Shown here: piece after piece, positions 10,099 through 21,241 of the stretch
How positions within the stretch are numbered: position 1 is the first letter of the stretch
Layout of the letters: every line of letters begins with the position of its first letter
From: Bisporella sp. PMI_857
Lineage: Eukaryota; Ascomycota; Leotiomycetes; Helotiales; Helotiaceae
Reading direction: 5' to 3'
DNA length: 64,000 nt
Assembly: GCA_021307315.1 (NCBI GenBank)
Contig: JAJSPD010000056.1
Span: forward strand, 1 to 64,000
Notes under the pieces: generated by a model
The model's database searches: none
Told to the model about the DNA's origin: nothing
What the model saw: the letters and a program-made list of their open reading frames with translations, nothing else
Program-made: the position numbers and the translations under genes

Positions 10099-13000
10099 AT
10101 AATTATTGTTTGTATCAATATTTCCAGTATAGATTAGTTACTGAATGGTGGATGGGTCATGTGACTCTGTCACATGACTCAGGGATGAGGCATATCCTCA
10201 TCCTTTGATTCAACCTTGAAGAATTAGATCACATTCAACCCAACAGGCAACTACGTAGCAATTACGTGGTGTTGCCACGGGTAGAGTGATCCGACAATTA
10301 TACTTACCTAAAAGAGACAATGGAGTAGACGTTGCATACGGCGTATTATTTATACCTTGGCGCTTATTTTTGATTGGTTTATACGCTAAATTAGACATTT
10401 GAGGCTAAAAAAATGTCAGGGACCTGCGGCATAATTAAGGTATTTTAGTGCTGACAACTCTGTGGGCGTCTGACCATAATGGGGCCGCCAGGAGACGGAT
10501 ACGAAGAATCCTCACTGGAGCTGAAAAGATTCTCGAGGAACCAATGGCAGGAGTAGTCCACAGAGTTAGCCAATAGTAAATTTACCACACAAAGCTCAAA
10601 GCTGACATGGTCTACAGGAAAAAAATGCCTCGCCAATGTAAAATAAATGGCGGCAAAGCGTTTCGGCGAGCTACTTCACTTGCTCCTGAATTCTAGCCAA
10701 GCCCATCGCGAGAACGTGCGTTAAGATTGGGAAAGCGAGGCAATCAAGGCAGATGCAGGGTATATCGTCCAGCAGGCGGGGGCTGACAGAAGCTGTGTGC
10801 AATGTACTGGTGAGAAAAGCCGATAGCGTGGAGACCGGTTGGGTGACTCGCGGTGAGGGAAAAGAAGGAGGTTCGGGATCGCATTCGCTTAAGAGGGATT
10901 GTGTTGCTCAGGCGGACCAGCTATGATTAGGCTCCGCAGAGAGACTCGACCTACCTCATCAACACTATCACCTCTCAATTTTGCTACAAAGAAGTCTTAG
11001 TTCCATTGTGTATAACCGGCTATCTTTTATTTACAGGTAGCCTGCCTACCGTTTCTTATTTATCTATTCTTTCTATTCTTCTGAGGCTATTTTTTTCTAG
11101 TATGTTTAGAAATGCGTTTTCCGATGTCTTCCAGTAACATATTCTTCGGGAGAGGATAAGCAGTTTGCTAGATCAGTTTTAGCAAACGTCGTATATCTTG
11201 AACAAGTAATCGCGTTACTTACTATCTCTGCCATAAATGGCGGCCACGATGCATGGTTCCTAGATTTGTACGTCGTTCATTGACCATGTTTGCAAATGAT
11301 CAGCGCTACGTCGATACTATCGAACTCTCCTACATCACCTTTGCCCTAACCGCGATGATTTAAAGATCTCGCTTACCTCTTCTCAGCCACCCCCAGCACC
11401 TGGCGAAAGCCATAGCCCAGCCGTTGTAAAAACAATAGAAATAGCGGTTTCTGAGGTGTTTAGCATAGATGATTGTTAAAGGCACTCGCAGCTGGTAGAA
11501 TATCTGGATCTCTTGACACCACGTTAAAATCGTGAAAACTGGTTTTCCAAGTGTTCGACGCAGAAAATGACTCATGGCCGTCTGCCACAAGGTAGTGGAG
11601 ATAATTGAATGTGGTTCATCATTAATGGCGATAACGGTTAAGAGGTTAAGGAAAGAGCTGAGTCCCACTCAGTTCAAAAGTCTTTAGGTAAGTTTTGTAT
11701 AAAGTACTATTTCTGCTAACAGCAAACAAGTAAGCTTTGGCCTACTTTTCAAACACATGGCTCTTTTAGCTGAATAGATGAGCAACGTAGGAATATCGGC
11801 GCGCCTCCCGTAATTGTGTCAAGCTTATGCATATGAAGTATTTAGTCAATTGGCGCGCTCAAGCTAATAGCGACAGCAGAATGCAAAATCGAACAGCCGT
11901 CCCCGTATGATCTTTCACTAAGAGAGGAGAGTTTTCGAAGAGAAGAGAACCTAGTTGATTCCGGCTTTTCGGCCTAGCCTTGTTTCACTCTGGCTCTAAA
12001 GTTAATCCGTTTCGGATCTGGTGGTTTAAGTTGTCCCGGCCGCTTATGTGTATCAAACTAGTGGCTCTGAAGCCTTTGTCATGTGTTGGCTTGAAATTTT
12101 ATTGATTTAGCACACCGTATTATCAACAGATGATTCTAACCTGTCTTTCTAAACTTCCAATGCTTTTGGCCAATTTCGAAAGCTTCTCTAGTCGTTACTA
12201 AAACTGGGCTGTCCTTAGGGTGTTTCTGGTAAAACTTATTCTACTGTATTACTAAGGCTGAGAATAAGTACAACGCCACACTGTTATAGTAAGCACAAGG
12301 AAACCCCTTAAAATATCGCTGACAAAGTTTTTTAAGTTTTTTTTCACCAACTGGGTGGCAAGGCTGCTCAGGAGCAGAGGTTTAAGTTCTACACACACAT
12401 GATTGCGCATCTTCTTCACTTAAAAGGACAGAAGATAGTAGGAAATGAGACTGTATTCGGCTCCTGACCATCGAGCTCCCACCGAGCCATCAACTACACG
12501 CAACCTCTCTAAGGAATTTTGGCCCCCATTGCATCGGCACCAGGCTTGTCAGAAGCAGCATCAAGCAGCGAGCAACGTTGTCAGGCTCTATAACGTTATT
12601 TACCATCGAGAATAAGTGTGGCTGCTTATCAAGCTTCCAATCTAATCAGAGTCCTGGAGCTCTCTCTCTGGTCCTGCGATACAAGTTACAACTGTATTCG
12701 TTAGCAAGAGCCAGGAAGCCAAGACTTAATCTTCGTTTCTTACAATATCGTCGACTAAGAATTTCTGGGTTTTTACCGGATGAGAATAAAAGGTTGGAAA
12801 GCAATTACAATACAAGCACGGACGACTTCAGACAAAAAGCTCTAAAATGGATTGCGACTAACTGCTCATTTAAGATTAGCTGATACAATCCCACATACTT
12901 GGCGACTTCTGTAGACTTTGAGTGAGCATTCTGAGATCGTTGAAGACACTACTATTGAGCTTGGCAAGCCTCGCGACTAAGTTGTCAGCGCTTACGACAC

Positions 13001-14017
13001 TAAGGAACTGAGGGGTAAGGAAACGGGATGGCTGACCTGCTTGCTTAGGGCTGAGGAACATAAGCATAATATATTGGTTGTTCTTGTGCGCATTGCGAGG
13101 ATAAGCGAGAACGCCGAGAAGTTACTCACGAGGATCACTTAGTCGATATTTAAAAGCCCAGCTGTTTATAATAGTACAAGATCGGTGATGGCCGTCAAAA
13201 TTGTCTCTGGTAAGGAAACGAGGCTGAAGAGGTAAGCACTAAAGCTGGAATAACAATGGCTAATCGCTATGTAGCGGGAATATTGAGCTGCGCAGGGACG
13301 GTAACTGGAGGGCGAGGGGAATAAGAACCCAAGTTCTGCAGTCATGAAACTCATTTACCCAAAATGGTATCCTTTCCACGCCTTATTCTAAGGCAGGGTT
13401 ACGGCTAGCTAATGCTATCCTTGGCATATGCAAGGGCATTAAGCGTCCCTACCGTAGGGTAATTTATTGGCGTGGGGCTTCGTGCGACTCAGCCTTATGA
13501 ACCCGGCTCATAACCGAGATAAATTCCCAGAAATCGACGACCGTCCAGTGAGAAATCGCACTGAGTCGTGCCTCTTTTTAAGAGTCCAACGTGAAAACGC
13601 TTTAAACTTCGAAAAGGGGAAACCAGCGCCTTAGCCTTTTCACATCCTGATCGGTGTCTTAGCCAACTGATCACTGCAGCCGTGGGAAACAGTTGCTGAG
13701 AGGTCAGTATACGCGACCTTGCTACGGGATATAAGTAGAATTGTAACTTTTTTGGCCAAAGCGAATCCACTTTCCATTACTTTATAGCGTTGCAAACATG
13801 AACTGGAAACAGGGGCATCAGATTATCTTTAACGAAGGCGGGCTGCTAGACGAAGAGATAAAAAAGAAGGCTCAGTAGGTTACTAGTTAATTTGCGTGAA
13901 TGATACATTGATTTGAATATTCAGGAGCGTTATAGCCTGAGCAGTCTGTAGTCATTTCAAGCTTACCTGAATTAGGTGTGTTTAGTTAAGCCATTTAATA
14001 CAATATATAGCATTAGT
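10099..14017. other. About 3.9 kb without a recognisable gene
   Basis: Two adjacent perfect palindromes lie near the left edge: GTCATGTGAC/GTCACATGAC at 10156-10178 and GGATGAGG/CCTCATCC at 10183-10203. Open frames of 60-102 codons exist (for example minus 11360-11668 and plus 12578-12883), but none has a recognisable motif, splice pattern or signal peptide. The stretch may be old decayed repeats. I see nothing I can assign. Confidence 0.35.
10156..10203. repeat. Two tandem palindromes
   Basis: The first is a 10-base perfect inverted repeat with a 3-base TCT loop. The second, four bases later, is an 8-base perfect inverted repeat with a 5-base CATAT loop. They could be transposon ends or a protein-binding palindrome. 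No function is supported. Confidence 0.5.
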
Positions 14018-15332
14018 TTAGAGTGCTAGCTCGACAATGACACTGACGCCCCGCAGACCTAGTTTGAGATACTCTAAGCATTGGTGTCGGACGTAGCGTT
14101 TACTGAAGGATGCCTCGTTCCAGACGTAAGAGATAGAAATGACTAGGGCCGGGTCATGCACTCCACAGTCAGATGAGTTGTAACCCCCCGGATACTCGTT
14201 GTTCGGGTAAATAGGATCGAAATTTGGGTCAAGCCCAGTCTTGCAGTAGTACTTTTTGAACGCTGCAAGCATAGTGTTCAAGTTGCTTCCAAGGAATTTG
14301 TCGCCAACCTGAAAGCCAATGTTAGTTGCGTAATTGTAGTAGGGATGTCATGCAAAGGGATGCGAGACAAGTCACCAACCTGTATGTTTGTTACCAGCAA
14401 TGGATACGAGAGTGCCATTCCGTATTTATGGTCAAGGTTTGATTCCAGGTTAAACGGCCAAATATGAATGTCGGTCTGAAGATAGCCCCTATTGATTTGC
14501 ATCAGCTGCGGTCGGTGACCAACAAGCTCTGGCTGGTAACGGGAAAAGAATGCGTCTAGATCTTGAGCAATCCATGTCAACTAGGCCATTTTAAATGCTG
14601 CAAACGAGTTGTTAGGATGCGAGGTTGAGTTGATTGACAATTCAGGCATGTTGTAGAGCGACCTATAGCATTCTGGCGTTATGTACTTAAATCAGTCGAC
14701 TCTGTCACGGGTTTGCCGTGCCGCATTGGCATTAGCAATCTCTTTGTGTCGAACGGAGTAGCTTTGGTGACAGAAGGTGGTAACTCCAGCTCAACGCCAG
14801 GAAGAACAACATCGACATGCCTTGACAGTTCTGAAGGCAGATAAAGTGTCTCTGAAGCCATCTGCACAGAGTCTCCGTTCTGGAACTCGAAGTAGCTGGC
14901 GCTAATAAGCTGTTCTGCTTTTTCAACTGAAATGTTGAAGAATATATGGGACCCATCGGAGCTAATTCGCAGCTTGGAACGGGGGATGCTCGAGGCGGTG
15001 AGCCATCTCGCTGTCTCTTGGATTTGATCGCGAGAAGGAGCAAATAATTGATTGACCTGTTCGGTGGACAAGCGCATACCGTACCTCTCTGAGCTCGAGT
15101 CAGATATGGCCTGGATTGCCTCCTCTGCGGCCCGGACTCCACTCTGGAATGGGATCAAGGCAAAGACCATTTGAATGACCCGATTCCTACGCACCTTGGG
15201 CCCTTTGCGCTATCTAGTCTTGTGCCAATCACTGGCCATTTTCCAAGCGCTTTCTTCTGGGTGTCTGGTTGCCCTTGAAGGCTAGATAGCTAGCTGAAGG
15301 GCGGCAACGGCGAGGAGAAGGGGTAGTTTCAT
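14018..15332 (-). pseudogene. Sedolisin (S53) tripeptidyl-peptidase, decayed and truncated
   Basis: The frame begins with an ATG at 15332 and a signal-peptide-like MKLPLLLAVAALQLAI. It then shows the S53 propeptide (ERYGMRLSTEQVNQLFAPS) and the start of the mature domain (TPECYRSLYNMP, LDAFFSRYQPELVG, ESNLDHKYGMALSYP with the catalytic Glu and Asp). A GT-AG intron fits at about 14311-14381; it joins TNIQ to VGDKFLGSNLNTML. Defects are TAG at 15282-15284, TAG at 15210-15212, a frameshift near 14690 and TAG at 14581-14583. The frame ends in TAA at 14018, just before the usual VIVASGDSG segment, so the half with the catalytic serine is missing. The enzyme would have been secreted. Confidence 0.8.
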
Positions 15333-16503
15333 TTTGAGGCTTTGGATTCTTTGAGATTCTGGGTGATGTTGGTTGGTAACTGGCCCTAGGAACATTGAAA
15401 GAATAAACGAGTAGTGTAGCGAGCGGACGTGTCGACAAAGGTAATATTTGAGTACTTTGACGCAATTCTTGAAAGTGCCATGATACAGTTAGGTTACTAG
15501 GGCGATTCCTTGGCCAAAATGCCAAGCTCAATTCAAGTGATGTTAAGCTCTGCTCTATTCTAGTATGTACCTTGAATGCAGGCTATCTGGTGCCCTTACG
15601 CAAAACCGCAACCCTATCATGATTAGGAATCTGACACTATCATAGTATTGGAGAACTCCCCGCCTTGAACCGCTATTTTTCTCGGTCACCGTCAAAGTTT
15701 ATACGGTGCTCGGTGAGAAGCAGTTTTTCCAGTTGGTACCAACGATTCCGGGACAGTTTTTCCATTGCTATCACATATCTTATGCATTGCAGCGAATCGG
15801 GAGGATGTTAGTTTTCGTCTTCGTGCGTTTAATGTTGACGATACATACATGAACCAAAGTCTATATCCTCACTTTGAGTTTTGCGATAGTTGTCCTCGCC
15901 CCAATTACACGCAAGGCCAAGAAATCACTAACACCACTTCTTCATTGTTAATATAAGACGCAGCAAGCACAAAGGGAGTAGTATGTTTTCGTGCATTGTA
16001 CGACCAGAAAACCAACATTTCAACAGGGTTGAGTTCGTAAGCATTCTCAACTTCACACACAATGCAACATAACCAGAAACTCGAATCTTTGGTTCATTTC
16101 TCAAGGTTTGTTAGAGTTCGGACATATCTCCAAATTCAAGTGAATAGTTATCGTGTTGTCCAATGACAAGAAAAAATCCCAATTCTATCCAGAAAACCAG
16201 GGCGGCACAGCAAGCTGCAAAACCGTTATGCGGAAGCCTAATTATGGGTTGGAAAAGCTCCTAAACATTTGTTGAAATTCCCTTAGGTAAATCAAAATTT
16301 TAGTTTGAGTGAAAGAGCCGGCATATGGCCGAGGAAGACCTATCATAGTTGGATACAAAAGACGGCATGACGACCTAAACTCACTGTCTGTTGTGTCGAA
16401 GTCATCAGTTTCCCTTATTACCTCCCAGTAAGACCTCGCAAAGCAAACAACACACCTCCCATCGATATCTAGCCGTTGAAAATCCACCTTATTTTCCGCA
16501 GAA
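15333..16503. other. Intergenic, no gene seen
   Basis: This is the shared upstream region of the broken protease (minus) and the small secreted protein gene (plus). A pyrimidine-rich stretch with CAA repeats near 16440-16475 is a plausible promoter or leader for the latter. No other feature was seen. Confidence 0.35.
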
Positions 16504-16910
16504 ATGCATTTCACAACCTTGCTCGCAGTCGCACTGGCAGCTATCGCCTCTGCCACTCCTATTCCAACCCCAGAGCCAGAACTGGTCAGCGCCCTGGAAA
16601 AGAGAGTAAGTCCAGTGTACCCCAACTCACGATGCGCTTTTTTCCCTTCTGGAGAATTTAAAGGCTAACATATGGTTATTATGAACTTCAGACTGGCGGC
16701 AATGTGGTAAGCTATCCCTTTTGTGCCTTCCAAATGTCTGGCTCCTTTAATGACGCGCTGTTTTCTGAAATCGGAGACGGCAATGAATGGCCCGGCCCTT
16801 GTCCAGCCTGTATCGCAGCATGCATGGCCGTCGCGAATCCAATCAAGGAATTTGATCCCACTACTCTCACCATTGCTGCTCCCACAGCTACGCCTACACC
16901 ATCAAAGTAA
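16504..16910 (+). CDS. Small secreted cysteine-containing protein (106 aa)
   Basis: Two exons, 16504-16605 and 16692-16910, flank a canonical intron (GTAAGT donor, GGCTAAC branch site, TTCAG acceptor). The product begins with a clear signal peptide, MHFTTLLAVALAAIASA, then a proline-rich propeptide ending in LEKR, a Kex2-type dibasic site. The mature part, about 72 residues, has four cysteines (PFCAF and GPCPACIAAC) and a Thr/Pro-rich tail. The CPACIAAC arrangement is not one I recognise. The design (signal, pro-region, KR, short Cys-containing peptide) is that of fungal effectors, antimicrobial peptides or secreted signals. No function can be assigned. Reverse-strand frames here are shadows. 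Confidence 0.7.
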
Positions 16911-17465
16911 GCATCGCTGGAGTCATGGTCCTGTTGCTGGCAAGTTCATGGAGGAGGAATGGGAAGGGTCGAGCCAGGAATGACAGGATTTTTTTTCTCT
17001 TGGTGGACGCGGGTTGTTGGTTTGACGGAAGAGCGGCTTTAGGAGATCTTTACCCTTTGCAATTCAACATGCATAGAGATCGTGCTTACAAACTTGCCTG
17101 TTTTTGGTTGGAAGAGAATTTGAATATGTTTTGTGAATTATGCGCAAAAATGCGGAACATCTGAGCGTTACGCACTGCTTTTTTTAGACGCGTTTACTGT
17201 ATGGCAACTTGAAAATGTGCTTAACATAGTATTTATGTTTCGTAGCAGCACTTCTCGTATGCAGGGAGCGGCAGAATTCAGTCTAAACTCAGAAAACTTG
17301 GTGCCCTTAACTTCGCTCTTTACTTCCCCTAGCCGTTGATTGTCCAGACCAACCTGCGGAACACTAGTCGCTCAAGCTATCCTTCATTCCAATTCACCTT
17401 AATCGCACTCACGTTCTAGCCAAGCGGGTCCATAGTAAAGAAGAGCTCTACAAACGTGTAGCTAT
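16911..17465. other. 3' flank of the small secreted gene, no gene seen
   Basis: Short open frames occur but none shows family features or splice logic. I see nothing supported. Confidence 0.3.
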
Positions 17466-17609
17466 CTGTAAAAAGTAAAAGCAGGCTCTTTATATAAGCG
17501 ACTCCGACTCTCCTCCGTATCGGCTCTGAAACCCCTCATACCCCGATCATCATCCCCTGCTCCTGCGCCATGACCCTCGTGCCGCACCTTGGGCATACCG
17601 GTTGTTACA
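17466..17609. mobile_element. Truncated LTR related to the 9.7-kb solo LTR
   Basis: It shares TTTATATA, GCGACTCCGACTCTCCTCCG, AACCCCTCATACCC and the terminal CATACCGG followed by TTGTTACA or TCGTTACA with the LTR at 9663-9972. The left half of the LTR is missing. The end corresponds to the 3' end of that LTR. Confidence 0.65.
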
Positions 17610-17634
17610 TTACATACTACGACGCCTGGGGGAG

Positions 17635-17779
17635 TGTCAGGAATCGGCTTACGTATGTAGGCCAAGAAGCTAGACATCTCTATCACACACATATTTACGG
17701 CTTAGAACGGTAGATAATATCATCATCCGTAACGCTCCCACAGGCCTGTATTCCATCGCTGTGATACCCTCGCAGATCC
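17635..17779 (+). repeat. Copia-like LTR fragment, copy 2
   Basis: Starts TGTCAGGAATCGGCTTACGT and carries GGCTTAGAACGGTAGATA, ATCATCATCCGTAACG and GTGATACCCTCGCAGATCC. It is the same family as 302-445 and 28419-28563, in opposite orientation. Only 25 bases separate it from the truncated LTR at 17466-17609. Confidence 0.6.
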
Positions 17780-18079
17780 CTTAGCCTAAAACCCCTTATT
17801 TCTGACAGGGTTGTCGACCATATAATAGCCATAGGTGCGCCAACGCCGGAACACTATTGACAGTATGCATATTGTCAAAATAGGAAGAGCGTCAACCACT
17901 CTGTCGACTCTGTCATCCAGCTTCTGAGTGTGCAAACTATGAGTAGTTGAATTAAGACAATAACAATGAAATGGGTGCTAGTTTCACAAATCAAACTCAG
18001 CATATTGTTGCAGGAAATGATCCTGTGAAAATTCATCACCCATTCGCTGATCAAAACAAAAGCTTAAAAAGAATGCAGA
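17780..18079. other. Intergenic, no gene seen
   Basis: 3' flank of the HET gene. Nothing supported. Confidence 0.3.
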
Positions 18080-20372
18080 TTAGACAAGCGTAACTTCTCT
18101 CTCCTTTCCATCGTCTGCACCATGAAACCCTACACTCATGTCAACGTACCCATTCTGCTGAGCCTCTAGATGCATCTTCATGAAATAATATGGAGACAAA
18201 TCTGGAGTGAAAGGAATTTCCACCCCGTCATCAGAATCTTTCAAGATCTGGGTTAAAATCTCCTTTTTAAGCTGAATCTCCAATCTACCGATCCTCTTGT
18301 ATATAGTATTATGACTCTCGTCGCCTTCTTGCAAAATGATCCCATACAACCTCTGGCCATACGCGTCGATGGGGCAAAACGCAGCTGGCATAAATGTCAA
18401 TTCCCCGAATAGGATTGGGTAATCCCTCTGAAATCCAAAGAACGAATTTTCCTTTTCTGGATTGTCGAATGTTATCCAAGCCGGACACATGAACCCTTTA
18501 ATGAATATTTCGATCAAGTTATCTTTTAGAGGCCGTTTGGGATAAGAATCAATAATCAGCGTGTCTGGAGCCGCATTGGGGGAAACCAGCGGCTGCGGTG
18601 CTCGTCCAAAATGTTTGTTAGCTGTACATGGGATGGTAAAGATCCTCGCTTTGAGACGAAGAGCAACATTTTCGTGTTGGCGGGACGTTCGGTTCCCGCT
18701 CGGTATAATGGAACATCCTAGATACTCCAAGTGGGTGTCTATTGCAAATATCTGGCATGGGTCCCACATTACTACATACCCTGTCGACGCCCAGCTCCAG
18801 CTTGGTGCAATAAACTTCTCGCAGGTAGAAATTCCTTTTAGATCGGTTGTACCAATGCGCTCCCAAAGTAGCTGATGTGCGATATCATCTCGCCACAGAC
18901 CAGCAAGATACTCATCTCCGACCCCGTTTTGCATGACTTGCGCTAACCCACTCAGTGCTACCAGAAGATCAGTTGCGAAAGTCAGCTTCAATCTCGAGTA
19001 TAGTTCTACGATAGTCCTCCAGTTTGCATAATCACGCCCATGTTTACGACCCAGCGCCGCTCTATCGTCCTGGCCTGGCCGAACCTTTCTAAGCTCAGTT
19101 GCGAAATTCTTCATGTCCAGAAAGTGCGTTGACAGAGCAGCGTTGGGAGGCCCTTTGTTGGCAGTATCTGGATACGTCTCACACGCTTTGACATGCTCGC
19201 ATTCCCACACGATCTGCTCTGCTCCAAAATGTACGACCCTTGACGATAGGAGGCGTTCTTGGAAAACCCAGCCTCGGGAATTGAGCGGCGCATTAATCAC
19301 CGTCCTATGAAGACGGCTATAATCCATCACTTGACACTGTCCAACTACAAAGCGTTCCTTGGCTAATCCTCGCATGCGTTCATCATAGGAAGAACCTTCT
19401 TGCCGTTGAAATTGATGGAAATCTACCCTATCAAAGTTCCCATCTTCTCTCTGTAAATCCCATTTACAAGGAACTTGGAGCTGTTGAATGGCGGCTGGAT
19501 TACGATGATAGAATAGCCCACCAGTCGAGTCTGATGAAGCAGTGGCTGCCAAGTTGCAATATCCGTTCATGTATATTTTATCCATTTTGGAAGACTGCTC
19601 CTCCCAATCAGATAGCGAGTCTTGAATGATGCAAAGTGAGTCGATCCAGATGTATCTCTCGCCAAGTTGTCTGGTTACCTCGACGGCGTCTTGAAAGGTC
19701 TTTGGGAGAGTTGAAACTTCAATGCCAGCTTGAAATTTGGAAAGCGTGGTCTGAGTTACTTTCAAAATTTGAGTGGCTCCCCAGCAATGGCTAAGTGTCA
19801 AGTATCGAGAGGTTTGCTGCTCTTGTGGGAGATCGTGGAGAACTCGAAGGAAGACTTCGGAGTCACCTGCGATCCCAACATCAAGAACACGATCAGGAAA
19901 GAATTTGTCAAATTCTAGGTCACCTTTAGTATGCTTCTCAACGCAGTTTTTGAGCCAAGTATGAATCAGTTTCCATGTTTCGGGAGAGTTCGTGTCCACC
20001 GATGGGGTGTGAGAAATTTCCGATGTCTCGTTTTCTATTACCACTCAGCGATTTCGAACATACAGAGAGCCTGAAAAACTTACCTCTGATTGCTTCAACC
20101 CACAAAAGCACATCTGGTTTGTCCACCGTTCCCGTACTGTTGAATATCAACTCTGAATGTGAGGAGGTATTGTACGTAGTTTTCCTAAGCCAAATCGTCT
20201 TGAAGTCGTCCATTTCCTTTGGGATCTGATCCCATATTGTGTTACAGAGGACGCATCCCTGATCTTTTGCAAGTTGAAAGTCTTCAAGAGTTGGATGATG
20301 GGGATATTCTATGTACGGGCGAGGGTCGTGATTGAAGATCTTCTCGCACGCCGGGCAGAGATTTGAAGACAT
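18080..20372 (-). CDS. HET-domain protein (747 aa), apparently intact
   Basis: Exon 1 (20372-20084) begins with a metal-binding-like CPACEKIFNH and GCVLCNTIW. A 49-base intron at 20035-20083 (GTAAGT donor, AATAG acceptor) joins it to exon 2 (20034-18080), and the sum is exactly in frame. The HET core lies at roughly residues 170-330: LTLSHCWGATQILKVTQTTL, KTFQDAVEVTRQLGERYIWI, DSLCIIQDSLSDWEEQSSKM and RGWVFQERLLSSRVVHFGAE. The C-terminal part (YSRLKLTFATDLLVALSGLA, IAPSWSWASTG) is as in relatives. HET proteins act in non-self recognition and programmed cell death after hyphal fusion. No transmembrane segment was seen. It resembles the broken gene at 2757-5135 in layout, but the two are clearly diverged. 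Confidence 0.88.
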
Positions 20373-20756
20373 GGCTGATCGGGAGGCAACGCTAACTTCT
20401 CTCTCAGTCCCTCAATGCTGCAGAAGTTAACAATATAATTAAAGCAAGAGAGGAAATAAAATAGCTAAGAGTTGAGCCTTGGGCTCATGACCTGTCTTTA
20501 TTATTTGTGAAGGCTTCAGCTGAACAGCCTTATGTAAAGCCGCACTGTGGGGCGCCTTGGCATGCCCCCCTTCCTTGCTAGTAGAACGGGTGGCTTTACT
20601 CCCGTTGATATGAGTGGTAACTTAAGCGAGCTCAGCAGCGTAATCTTAAAAATTTTGCCGTGATACGTATAGCTATTTGAAATCTCATGTTGCGTGGGGC
20701 ATAGTATTCGATTTTAGGGGTCAATATATCGTGATAATACTGGTTCCTTCACTGAG
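20373..20756. other. HET gene promoter side, no gene seen
   Basis: Upstream flank of the HET gene. It contains two GC-rich patches (GGCATGCCCCCC near 20560). Nothing else supported. Confidence 0.3.
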
Positions 20757-21103
20757 TGTAACAGCCCAGGACGGTTAGGGTCGGTTACAGTTGTAAACGA
20801 ACCATCAGAGTAACGAAAGCTAGCCGACAGCCAGCCGAAAGTTTACAGCTACTATAGGAATGTATTGTCTAAACTAACGTGAGCTCTGACTAATAAAGTG
20901 CTTTTCGGGGATAACGAACCTTAAAGCTCGGTGGCCCCGTAAATCAAAGATATAACACAGTTGGAGGATATAAGGAAAGGCTAGAGTTCTCTGAAGGAAA
21001 GCAGGCTTGAGTTTCTTTCTAGATTCGGAAGCATACTTTTAATATCAATACATTACTATTACAACTACATCGCCAGTCACGTATTCTTACCTGTTATATT
21101 ACA
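20757..21103. mobile_element. LTR-like sequence, low confidence
   Basis: Begins TGTAACAG and ends CTGTTATATTACA, near-inverted TG/CA ends about 347 bases apart, with a TATA-like GGATATAAGG inside. The flanking bases (CTGAG and ATCCC) are not a duplication, so the boundaries or the identity may be wrong. Confidence 0.35.
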
Positions 21104-21241
21104 ATCCCTCCTGCTGCCCTATTTCCATTACACATACACATACACAACTTGGAGGGGTATAAAGGGCTACAAGCCAGTTTACCGACCCCAATTGTACCCG
21201 TTATATGACCTTTTTACAAATATCTAAATTTATATAACATG

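Noticed and set aside
16242..16625. 127-codon minus-strand open frame with an alanine-rich start
   Set aside because: It is the antisense of the signal-peptide exon of the small secreted protein gene, which has splice signals and a coherent product.
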